Assembly (NCBI RefSeq): GCF_020379485.1
Contig: NC_063451.1
Location: forward strand, 25,030,630-25,094,629
DNA length: 64,000 nt
Source: Brassica napus
Taxonomy: Eukaryota > Streptophyta > Magnoliopsida > Brassicales > Brassicaceae
Reading direction: 5' to 3'
Shown: positions 1 to 10,073 of the stretch, piece by piece
How the letters are laid out: each line of letters begins with the position of its first letter
Numbering within the stretch: position 1 is the stretch's first letter
Notes under the pieces: generated by a model
What the model was told of the DNA's origin: nothing
Databases searched by the model: none
The model's input: the letters and a program-made list of their open reading frames with translations, nothing else
Made by a program: the position numbers and the translations under genes

Positions 1-358
1 ATAACTACAAAGGCACACCAAGCAAATCAAGAGAAGAGACTAAACACTTAATCAAATACTCTCTGGAACATTCTATTCTCCAATCTCAAAACCCCTAGAA
101 TCGAAGTTTTAGGGAGAATAGAGAAGATTGGAGGTACCTTGGCGAGTTTGATATCGTCTTCGAGTTCGTGGAACCGGTTGTTGAGACGGCTGAAGGTGTT
201 AATGTTTTGTTGGTCCTCCCATGTCACTTGCATCTCAGATCCACTGCTACTACTCTTCCCCTGCACATTTTCAAATCATTCATTAAAAAAACCAGAAACT
301 TTTGAGTATTGGAAAAACAATTTCACTCAAAGAGATGTTATTATACTTGCTGCATCAT
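1..358 (-). CDS. PFD4: Prefoldin subunit 4 (5' part, runs off the left edge)
   Basis: Prefoldin is the hexameric chaperone that hands nascent actin and tubulin to the CCT chaperonin; subunit 4 is a beta-type coiled-coil subunit. Two coding exons are visible. Exon 1 has a double ATG (356-358 and 353-355) and ends after MMQQ at 347, followed by GTATAA. The intron spans 261-346 and ends in CAG. Exon 2 (138-260, exactly 41 codons) reads [20 protein letters not shown] and then the conserved [18 protein letters not shown] helix, ending AAG|GTACC. The second ATG gives the MQQG start known for Arabidopsis PFD4/AIP3. The open frame through the intron from a GTG at 266 is an artefact. The sequence left of 138 is intron, and 359-470 is probably 5' leader. 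The rest of the gene lies outside the window. Confidence 0.9.
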
Positions 359-589
359 TTTCGTTTCTCTCGCCGATGGAACGAATTGAAAAGCTTCTCT
401 CTTTCTTTTTCCTCACTGTGTGTTTGGACGAAACTGTAAACGGCAATTTTAAAAGAGTGTAGCGTGTATCTAATGTAGGAGAGTACACCTTCTTTAATTT
501 TCCTTTTTTTTTTTTATAATTATTGCATTTTCATATACAGAAATTGCATGGGATAATAGGTTAAATAACATATTTAACAGTTACAATGA

Positions 590-1471
590 TAGTAGTGGTC
601 TTAAAACCGGACCGAAAACTGAACGGGATTTTTTGAATCACGATTCAATATAATTCGACTGGGTTAAACCTGATTCAATAATCAGATTTAATATATTTTT
701 ATTATATAAATTTGAAAGCAATTTTAGTAAATATGATATATAACTAAAATATAAATAAATTTTAAACATAAAATGCTATAAATATAAATTAATTTTATGT
801 TTATATAGATGATTTATAGATTTTTTGATAGTTTTAATCAGTTTAATAACTTTAAGAGAAAACCCCTAAAATAGCACTAAAAAGTTTTTTTTTCACAAAT
901 ATAGACTTCAATGATCAAAATACCAAAATGTTTTATTAAAGAAGTAAATATACACTTATACCCCTTGGGTTAATTAATCTAAACCTTAGGGCTTAGAGTT
1001 AAGGGATGGAGTTTTTGAATTAAGGTTTAAAATTTTATAAAATAAAAAATAAATGCTAAAAATTGAAAATAAAAATTTGAAAAACAGTTTCAAAAAATAT
1101 TTTCGAATTATAAAAAGAAAAATTGAAAAAACAATATTCCAAAAAAAAGTTTATAAAAAATTTTGAATATGAAAACATATAATCTGAAACTATAATTTTT
1201 TTTATTACTATTTTTATTTGTATTCATATATCTAGGTTAATAGGATTTTTTTTACCTATTAAATAAAATATTTTGGTCACTTTTCTTCTTATGGTCTATT
1301 TTTGTAACTAAAACTTGAAAAAAATCTATTTAGGACAATTGACCTAACTTTAAAATCCAATCGGATAAATTGACCTATTCATGGTCGAACCAATTATTAC
1401 CGGCTATATAATTGGTTTATGGTCGAATCCGGTCCAACCAACGGGTCTGTCCGGTTTAGAAAACCAGAGTA
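590..1471. mobile_element. Possible AT-rich MITE or foldback element
   Basis: The interval between PFD4 and the copia element (480-1566) has no gene. It is bounded by imperfect inverted ends: TAGTAGTGGTCTTAAAACCG at 590 and, on the other strand from 1471, TACTCTGGTTTTCTAAACCG. The interior is extremely AT-rich. I found no convincing target duplication, so the family is unassigned. Confidence 0.35.
725..823. repeat. 99-bp block duplicated exactly at 9336-9434
   Basis: A 99-bp AT-rich segment inside the MITE-like interval recurs without a mismatch at 9336-9434, in the same orientation, at the junction of a tandem duplication inside CACTA-1. It is either the template for filler DNA at that junction or a member of a dispersed repeat family. 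Confidence 0.9.
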
Positions 1472-1566
1472 ACTTTTAAAACGTACGTGACATCTTATAC
1501 TATTTAAAGAAAATTAACAAGTATACACCGTATTGCGAATAAAAATTCCAAACAAATGTATGATTG

Positions 1567-1800
1567 TGTTGTGAATAGAGAGAAATAGGGAATTAGTTGT
1601 TCTTATTCATAACATAATGTACCCTTTATATATAGGGAATTACAAAAGGTAGAAACCGTCATAGATAAATGGAAAGATTACAAATCCTAAACCAATAAAA
1701 AAAAAAGAAATCATAATCATACAAGGAAAAAGAAAACCATGAGAAAAAAAAAAGTCTAAACCGCCTTTGGTTATGACATTCACTTAAACGGTTCATAACA
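1567..1800 (-). repeat. Copia 3' LTR
   Basis: The 234-bp copy pairs with 35026-35259. It begins TGTTGTGAATAG and ends GGTTCATAACA on the plus strand. GATTG precedes it and the polypurine tract follows at 1801. Confidence 0.92.
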
Positions 1801-3323
1801 CTCTCCCTTGAATGTTATAACCATTAAGAGCTCGTAATACGCTTTGGATGTTGCTTCATTAAAACCTTACCAGTAAAACCCAAAGGGATAAAACCATGAT
1901 TTGTACCTCACTGAAGGTCTTTCAGTCGACGCATCCTAATCTGATGCGTAACCTTCTTGAACGTAGAGGTCGGAAGTGACTTAGTGAATAGGTCGGCTGA
2001 ATTGTCACTTAAACGAACTTGTAGCACTTGGACCTCGCCGGTAGATTTGACACTCCTCACTGAAACTTGAATATCTTGATGACCGTTGGACCAAATGACT
2101 TCAAAACACTTGGAAATCGAAGCTAACATCCATGTATAACTTCAGGCACACTTCTATATCTTGGAAGATGGGAATATCTAGCAATATTTGGGATATCCGT
2201 CGAAATTGGTATTCTGAGACAGCTTGTACATGTCTCACAAAAACAGTCATATCTCAAGTTATATCATCTGGAATGACTTGATTCAAATTGGAGATGAAAG
2301 TAGACTCAAAGATCTTTCTCTCGACGCCAAGTCCATATTTTAATTCCATCTAGAAGGTCTTTTTTGATTCGCAAACATTTGACCTTCGTTTCTGTCCCGC
2401 GAATGGAATGTGTTCATACCTTGATTCCTTTTAAAGTATGACTGATCTTTGATCATTCTCTTCTCAGTCTCAAAAATACATTAGAAGATTGATATCTTTA
2501 TCACTTAAGTGATAACGTTCCTCTTTAGGTATCTATCATTAAGTGTTCTTTATTGCCTCATTAAAACCTTAACATGGAAAACCCAATGGGACAAAAACCA
2601 TGATAAGGAAAAATAGTACAACTACGAAACATCATCATATTTCTCCCCCTGGAAGCATCATCTTAGGGAGATGTATTCTCATCATATATATAATCCTTTT
2701 ATGAATTGCTATAATTATATTCTTAAAGAATAAACTTGTTTGATTGTGAGATAATCTTTTAGACCATTGGACTCTTGCCCATAACATTACTTTCACACAA
2801 GATCATATATTGGTCTATTTGGAATCCATGTCCAAATTTCCTTTTAAAGAAAATCTCTTACACCTTCAGATTATGCATACTTATACATATGAGTTATTCC
2901 TTCGTTTCTTGTAAAAGTTACAAGTATAAATATCCTTCTTGTCATATGAAAGCTCATCTTTCAATCATGAAAGAGATCAGTAAATTTCCAATATTCTGGT
3001 ACTTCATGACCAAGGATTGTTTTCTTTATATGCTCAATATACTCGAGCGATAATGTTCTCGAGAACTAGCACTTACTGCTTCTAGCAGTCCAAATCCTTA
3101 TGGGTTTATTGCTTCTTGCAGTTTATATTCTTTTGAATCTTTCACATAAATTTCATTATTCCAGTGGCTCTCAATTCCTTTTCTTTGTTGTCAGAGAAAA
3201 AAACTTGAAAGTTGATGCTTCCACCACATGATGTGTTTCTTATAACAATTTCAGGTCTTTGTGAAAATCTTTGTGCAATTACTCTTTTACATCTCACATC
3301 ATCTCTTTCACATAAAGACCCAT
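1801..3323 (-). pseudogene. Copia pol remnant (RT/RNase H end)
   Basis: The minus-strand frame 2129-1908 reads VRLSDNSADLFTKSLPTSTF and ends RMRRLKDLQ*, the hallmark C-terminus of copia RNase H. It lies immediately upstream of the polypurine tract and 3' LTR, as expected. From 2130 to 3320 the pol sequence is broken by many stops and no long frame survives. CACTA-1 interrupts it at 3323/3324. Confidence 0.8.
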
Positions 3324-3349
3324 CACTACAAGAAAACAGCAAGGATTCT

Positions 3350-3890
3350 GAGGGAAAAAATCATCGGAATTTCATCGGAATATCGTTATTCCGACGACAT
3401 ACCGACGAAACAAGTCCTCAGAAATAATTCCTCGGAATTTCTTCTTTCCTCGGAAATCCCTCGAAAATTTCCAACGGAATTCCGAGGAACCAAATTTCCG
3501 AGGAAATTCCGAGGATCACTAGTTTGTCGGAAATCTCCTCGGAATATACCGAGGTAGAACTTCGTCGGGATATTTCCTCGGAATTCATCGATCGATGCGT
3601 TTTTGGACATATATACATCGATCGATCGGAATATACCGAGGGACATGTTCCTCAGAATATTCCGAGGAACATGTCCCTCGGTATATTCCGAGGAACATGT
3701 CCCTCGGAATATTCCGAGGAAAATGTCCCTCGGAATATACCGAGGAACCGTTCCCTCGGTATATTCCGAGGAAAGGTGTCCCTCGGTATATTCCGAATGT
3801 TTTTTTTATAAACAGATCGATCGATGGACTTATGTCCAAAAACGCATCGATCGATCGAGTAAAAAATGTAATGAATTTCCTCGGAATGTA
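3350..3890. repeat. CACTA-1 left subterminal palindrome array
   Basis: From about 3618 to 3800 an 18-bp palindrome, CCTCGGAATATTCCGAGG or one-base variants, recurs with a period near 30 bp, separated by a short linker such as AACATGTC. Further half-sites (CCTCGGAA, CGTCGGAA) lie from 3360. Two ATCGATCGAT palindromes with GCGTTTTTGGACATAT lie near 3590 and 3840. In En/Spm, subterminal repeats are the binding sites of TNPA. The array is open in several frames on both strands only because it is palindromic; it is not a gene. Confidence 0.85.
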
Positions 3891-4036
3891 AAAAATATTA
3901 ATTTTTTTAAAAAAATAAAATTTTTGAAATTTAAATTCGAAAATATAACATTAAAATTAAAATTGAAATCATATTAATTAATATTCAAAGTTTCACAAAT
4001 AAAAATAAAACATTCTGAGTTTTTGGAAAAAAAAAA

Positions 4037-5641
4037 CTACGGGTCTGGCACGTCCGGGAACACCTCGTTCGGGTACATCCTCTGCATCATCTCCATCATT
4101 TGCTGGTTCAGCCTCCTCTGTGCCTCATAGCCCGCCTGTTGAGCCGCCATCTGGGTCTCCAACAAAGATATGCGATCATCCTTGTCCTTCAACTGAGCCG
4201 TAAGTACTTCTGGATCAACAAAGGGCGGTGGTGCAGAAGAAGGAGGAACCGACCGGGTGCGACGACCCAAACCGACCAAACGTCCCTTCTTCTTTGGAAC
4301 CGACTGAATAGAAAATAGCCAAATTTACAAATTTAAACCAAGAAATAAATGAATTGAACTTTAAAAAAAAAAGAACTTACGGATTCAACGATTTCGTTGA
4401 TTCGAAACCGGGACAAGTTGGTCGAAGCCGTCGAAGCGTCATCCTCGGTTTGAAGCTGAGACACTTCGTCTACCACCTGAGTTTGGACCAGGTCGACCAC
4501 GTCCCTCACAAGACCGTCATCAATCTGGCCGGTCTTCTTGTTTGTATACGCCCTCCTCATTAGGGCGAGATCATCAACCGGCTCGCCATCATTTTCTTCC
4601 GCCTTGAAAAAAACATAAATTAAAGAAATATTAGAAATTAAAAGAAATGCACAATAAATTAAAATTCTGAAACTCAAATAATTGAAGAAAAAACGGTTGA
4701 ACTTACCATGCGATCTCCCAGAGTGGCAATAGATTGAGCACCCAAGTTATGCTTGTAGATGCCCTTCCCTTTACGGGCGCTCCTGCGGTTGGTGGAGTTG
4801 GTGGAAGAAGTTTCTTTCGTCTCTTCCTTATCCCAATGCGCACACAACTCCTTCCAGACCGTGTTATTCATCGACTTTGGGACCTTTTAATAAAAAAGAA
4901 AAGAAAATAGTTTAATAAATTAAAAAATAGTTTAATAAATTAAAAAAATTGTTTAATAAATTAAATCGAACCTTATTGATTTCCCACTTCTTCTTCCACT
5001 CGTGGATCTGCTTCCCATAGTTGTCCATAACTTTATGGACGAAGTGGTGATAGATAAAGAGCGTCTCATCGGAATTCCAGTTGAACTCTTGCTGAAAAAA
5101 AAACACAATTAGTAGAAAATTTATATTAAAGATTAAAAATATAAGTAAAAAATTAGAATACTTACCGCAAACTGACGAAACCACAGAACCTGCTTGTCGG
5201 TAGGGAAGTGAGTGAAAGTCGGATGTCCCCTGTCGAGGGCCGAGTACATCATACGGTTGATCCATGCGCTGATCCCGTTCCCGGATCGGTTGAACCTAAT
5301 AAAAAGAACAAACGGTTAATAATGAATCAAAAAAAAAAAAAAAAAATGTTTAATTACCATGTTTGACCCCGTCCATGTGGATACGGAGTGAGATACGGAA
5401 GATGGTCACGACCGGGCTGTTGAACCAATTCCGCAACACTCATCACTCCCGGAGGACCCGGAGGAACAGGAGCGGATGCAGCAGCGGGAGCGAGAGGAGC
5501 AGGAGCGGGTGCAGCAGAGGGAGATGTATGGTTGGAGCTGTGGGGCGAAGGGGAATCGTAAAATGGCTGGAATCCCGAGACTGGCTCCCCGTACCACCAC
5601 GACCACGACGCTGTCGAGGCCGGGTCTGATCATCATGAGAC
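4037..5641 (-). CDS. Transposase_24 (Ptta/En/Spm, TNPA-like) protein of CACTA-1
   Basis: Probable DNA-binding partner of the CACTA transposase, expected in the nucleus at the subterminal repeats. Minus-strand exons: about 5641-5358, 5295-5166, 5091-4972, 4883-4707, 4602-4381 and 4303-4037, each with GT/AG borders and in phase. The N-terminus is Ala/Pro-rich and leads into [20 protein letters not shown]. The core carries [37 protein letters not shown] and [20 protein letters not shown], then the [20 protein letters not shown] block. The last exon is a coiled-coil-like stretch ([20 protein letters not shown]) ending DVPDP*. The domain core matches the plant Ptta family. The first exon is uncertain: the coding frame meets TGA codons at 5633-5638, so the start probably uses an acceptor near 5621 or lies in an exon I could not place. 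Confidence 0.82.
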
Positions 5642-6944
5642 CTGTAAATTAAAAAAATATATTTAATAAATACAGAAATATATAAATTAAATTTTTTTTT
5701 AAAAAAATCCTAAATAATGTAATCACAAAAAAAGATTTATATATATTAAAAATATTTAATAAATATATAAAAATAGTTCTAATAAACAAAAAAATAGTTT
5801 TAATAAATAAAAAATAGATTAATAATTACAAAAAATAGTTTTAATAATATATATATATATATTAAAAATATTTTTAAATCCCAAATAATAGTTTTTAATC
5901 ACAAAAAAAGTTTTATAGATATTTAAAATGTTTTGTAAAATCCAAAAAATTGAATTTATATACAAAAAAGATTTTGTAAAATCCAAAACAAACGAATTTA
6001 TATAGAAAAATCGTTTTGTAAAATACAAAAATCAATTTTATATACAAAAATCAATTTTATAAATACAAAAAAATAAAAAAATTCTAAATCAATTCAACAA
6101 AACAAATTATTCAACCAAATCACAATTCTAAACCTATTATACAACCAAATCACAATCCTAACCAATCAGCCTACAAAAATCTATCAAAACTACACAAAAA
6201 CCTAACAAATAGAACCTAAGAGAGTGGGATAGGGTCCTTACATGATTTATGTAAGAGAAGGGGGAGATCGCCGGAGATATCGCCGGATTTCAGGGGGAAA
6301 TCGCCAGAGAGAAGAGAGGAGTCGCGCAGAGGAAGAAGAGAGAAATGGGGAAGAAGAAGGGGCTCGTGGTTATAAAACCTAGGGTCCGACGGACATTTTC
6401 CGTCGGAATTCTGTCGGAATTCTAATTTCAATTTTCGCGAAATATTTGTCCGATAAAATGAAAATATTCCGAGGAAATTCTGACGGATACATAAATATCC
6501 GTCGGAATTCCCTCGGAATATTCCGAGGAAATACCGAGGAACTAGTGTTTGGGGTTTCAAAACATCAATTTTTTTTTGCCGTATTTCATTTCTTATACAA
6601 TTGTAATGCATACCATTGAGGATTCTTTGTATAGATGAGCATAAACCATGAAATAACAAATTTCAAAACTAATTGAAATTATTCCCTTTACCGTTCATTA
6701 AAAGGTATAAATGTTTCTCTTATGTTGTGGGATTTCGTTCATACAATCGGAAAAGTGTTAATTATACGGTAAGGAACAAATTTTTGACTTCATAATGAAC
6801 GTAAGACACTTAATAAGGGTTATATAGGTGTTATTCAAATCGCAAAACGTTGTTTTCGGTTTAAAAACCCTACTTCCTCGAAATTCCGTCGGAATATTCC
6901 GAGGAAATTCCGAGGAACTAGTGTTTGGGGTTTCAATACGTCAA
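5642..6944. other. Non-coding upstream region of the TNPA-like gene
   Basis: 5650-6200 is AT-rich with short tandem ATACAAAAA/TTTATA stutters. 6230-6380 is purine-rich and GC-richer and recurs in inverted orientation in CACTA-3 (about 40930-41080), so it is probably the transcription start and leader of the TNPA-like gene. 6390-6560 and 6870-6930 carry CCTCGGAATATTCCGAGG-type palindromes. No gene is seen. Confidence 0.55.
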
Positions 6945-7400
6945 TTTTTTTTTATAAACGGATCGATCGATGTATATATATCCAAAAACGCATCGATCGA
7001 TCACTAAGATGGACCAAATCGTAACCATGTGATCGATCGATTGGACTATCCCATCGATCGATCGAGAATCTCAAGCTTTCCTCGGAATGTCCTCGGAAAA
7101 TCTCGTGCGTTTTTTTTAAACGGATCGATCGATGTGTATATATACAAAAACGCATCGATCGATCACTAAGATGGACCAAAGCATAACAATGTGATCGATC
7201 GATTGGATTATCCCATCGATCGATCGAGAATCTCAAATGTTCCTCGGAATGTCCTCGGAAAATCGTGTAAGTTTTTTTATAAACGGATCGATCGATGGAT
7301 ATATATCCGAAAACGCATCGATCGATCACTAAGATGGACCAAAGCGTAACAATGTGATCGATCGATTAGATTATCTCATCGATGGATCGAACAAAATCTC
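6945..7400. repeat. 163-bp tandem repeat with ATCGATCGAT palindromes
   Basis: Units begin ACGGATCGATCGATG at 6958, 7120 and 7283, a period of 162-163 bp. A degenerate fourth start lies near 7420. Each unit carries four ATCGATCGAT palindromes and phrases such as GCATCGATCGATCACTAAG and CCTCGGAATGTCCTCGG. Related 205-bp units occur in CACTA-3. It is internal, not subterminal. Confidence 0.85.
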
Positions 7401-9325
7401 CGGAGCCTTTTTATAAATGCATCGATCGATCCGTATTTGTTCAAAAATGCATCGATCGATGCGTGTGCGGAAAACAGAATTATAAGGCAAAACCCAAACT
7501 TTTTGGATCAAAACCTCAGAACTCTCATCCCCTCCGATTTCCCCTATAATTCGCCCCCCCCCCTTTTCTCTCTCTATAATCATCCGATTTGAACAATTTT
7601 GGGCTCTATTCCCCTTGATTTTTCGAGCTCTACCTGATTCCTACACTCGTTTTCACCCTAAGACAGGTATACTCCGCGAATCTCCACATTCTGAAATCGT
7701 GTTCTTGAGGAATTTTTTTGGGTTTTGTGAATTTCTTATTTCCGTGTTGATTCCTTGATCAAATATGCATGAAACATATGTTTAAACATGGAATAGAACA
7801 CAATTGTCTGTGATCAACGAGTTTGGAACAGGATTTGAGATGATTTAGGGATTGAGAATTTTTTTCAATTTGGTTTTTTTTTATCACAACTCGATTTCGC
7901 CTTTCATTTTCATGTTGCTTTGAGTTCTTAATTGATTATAACCATGTTGAGAGCAATGATTCTATTTTGTAGAGAATGAAGCGCACGAAAACATCAGCAA
8001 AGAAGAACACACAAGAAGAGGGTTCGTCTCAGCGAGAGAATCAAAGGCCAAAGAAGTGGGATAAGTCTGATACCACCCACTACAACAACATGAAGAAGGT
8101 AGACGTTCCGGCTACACAACTAGCATGTCCTGAGACGATGACAATATTGGGAATCAAATCAGACATTGAAGGGCTGTTCCAGAACATGGGTCTAGGCCAA
8201 CTATGCAACCTCAACGAACCCACTTATCCGGAGTTGGTACGCCAGTTCATAGCATCCGCATACGTCAGCCGTCCCGATGTAGCCATCAGGAAGGTTTTCT
8301 GGCATTCGTAGTGCAGAAAGTATACTTTGAGGTATCTTTCACAGACCTCTGCGGACTATTTGGATTGAGTGCAGGGGAGAGGACATCTGGTCTTTATTGG
8401 ACTTCAGAGCTGTTGAACTTCTGGGAAACGATTGGCACAGGGGTTTATAGATCTTCTCAGGCAAAGGAGTCACTTATCCGGAGCCCAGTACTGAGATATG
8501 CCACACGCCTCATTGGCTCATTGCTATACGGGACAACCACAGCCGCATCAGTCACGCAATGGGAGTTGTGCCTCATGTACCAAGGTGTGAGGCATTTGCT
8601 ACCGGCATTTGGAAACTCTACATTCCCACCTGCTACTGCCTTCAACATGGGAGCGGTGCTGGCCGCAAACTTAGCAGGATACAAGGGGAAAGTAACCAAA
8701 TCCAAGAGCAATGCATGTGGATTTGGTGCAGTGATTACTCGGATCCTTACACATGTGGGTGTAGACTGCGAGAACCATCAGGTAGCACTGGACAGATCGA
8801 ACAACATTGCTTGGAACTACCTGGATGTCATTTCTCTAGTAAGTAAGGAGTTCATAGCTGGTCCCCACTCGAGGATCGATCGGGATGGTCCTTACGTCTA
8901 CGTATTCCAGGACCGAGCAAAGAAAACACTCTACTGCCACCTGCCTCAGATCGGCCTGACTGCTCTACTTTCAGAGGCTGCAGTTGAGTTCCTACCCCCT
9001 GCTACCGCACTAGTAGACAAGCCATCCTTCTTCACGCCAAAATATCAGACCAAAGGCAAGGCCGTGGTTGATGAAGAAGGAGAAGATGAGGCTGCACAAG
9101 CCATTCCAGATGATTCACAACCCCATCAGCTACTCCCATCAGACTCCAGCCAGTACAAGCTGCAAGAGCTTCCACCGAACGCCACTTCGCGCCAGCAACA
9201 ACATTGGAGAGATCAGAGCATAAAGACAAACAATGACATGCTACACAAGATCTGGGCTGCCATTTCACGTATCAAGCCGTGTCGTTGCCAAAAGGATGAT
9301 GTAGTTCATCGGGACAACTCTCCAT
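7340..9325 (+). repeat. Tandem duplication, copy 1 (1986 bp)
   Basis: 7340-9325 matches 9440-11424 collinearly: the end of the ATCGATCG repeat, the gene leader and the ORF-1-like coding sequence to CTCTCCAT. The copies are separated by 114 bp of filler (9326-9439). Confidence 0.92.
7976..9325 (+). pseudogene. ATHILA ORF-1-like gene, copy 1 (frameshifted and truncated)
   Basis: About 98% identical to copy 2 at 10074. The ATG at 7976 opens 100 codons identical in phase to copy 2. One base is then missing near 8278 (GATGTAG here, GATGATAG in copy 2), which ends the frame at 8311. The downstream sequence is open in the shifted frame to 9327. The 3' end is lost at the duplication junction (9325/9326), so the last 32 or so codons (Ser/Gly/Arg-rich tail) are missing. 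I counted about 23 differences from copy 2 in the coding part. The leader has a likely intron from GTATAC near 7666 to TTTTGTAG just before the ATG. The copy is non-functional as it stands. Confidence 0.85.
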
Positions 9326-9439
9326 AAGGATGATGTAGTAAATATGATATATAACTAAAATATAAATAAATTTTAAACATAAAATGCTATAAATATAAAT
9401 TAATTTTATGTTTATATAGATGATTTATAGATTTATAAA
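9326..9439. other. Templated filler DNA at the duplication junction
   Basis: Three patches can be read. 9326-9338 repeats AAGGATGATGTAG from 9292-9304. 9336-9434 is the exact 99-bp copy of 725-823 and shares TAG with the first patch. The final ATAAAC before CAAAGCG resembles the TTTATAAACGG phrase of the neighbouring repeat units. Patchwork insertions with microhomology are typical of polymerase-theta-mediated end joining; that mechanism is an inference. Confidence 0.8.
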
Positions 9440-10073
9440 CAAAGCGTAACAATGTGATCGATCGATTAGATTATCCCATCGATGGATCGAACAAAATCTC
9501 CGGATCCTTTTTATAAACGCATCGATCGATCCGTATTTGTTCAAAAATGCATCGATCGATGCGTGTGCGGGAAACAGAATTATAAGGCAAAACCCGAACT
9601 TTTTGGATCAAAACCTCAGAACTCTCATCCCCTCCGATTTCCCCTATAATTCGCCTCCCCCTTTTTCTCTCTCTATAATCATCCGATTTGAACAATTTTG
9701 GGCTCTATTCCCCTTGATTTTTCGAGCTCTACCTGATTCCTACACTCGTTTTCACCCTAAGATAGGTATACTCTGCGAATCTCCACATTCTGAAATCGTG
9801 TTCTTGAGGAATTTTTTGGGTTTTGTGAATTTCTTATTTCCGTGTTGATTACTTGATCAAATATGCATGAAACAGATGTTTAAACATGGAATAGAACACA
9901 ATTGTCTGTGATCAACGAGTTTGGAACAGGATTTGAGATGATTTAGGGATTGAGAATTTTTTTCAATTTGGTTTTTTTTTATCACAACTCGATTTCGCCT
10001 TTCATTTTCATGTTGCTTTGAGTTCTTAATTGATTATAACCATGTTGAGAGCAATGATTCTATTTTGTAGAGA

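Noticed and set aside
48..266. Continuous 72-codon frame starting at GTG
   Set aside because: The true gene is spliced: ATG at 353-358, intron 261-346, and a donor at 137; residues after KLAK are intron.
3261..3977. Six overlapping open frames on both strands rich in IPRN, EYSEE and IDR repeats
   Set aside because: They arise from palindromic CCTCGGAA and ATCGATCG repeats, which read open in several frames; they are the subterminal region of CACTA-1.
5406..5636. Frame with a VVVVVV run as the N-terminus of the TNPA-like protein
   Set aside because: It is not in phase with the conserved [20 protein letters not shown] sequence; the Ala/Pro-rich frame is the one that continues into the next exon.
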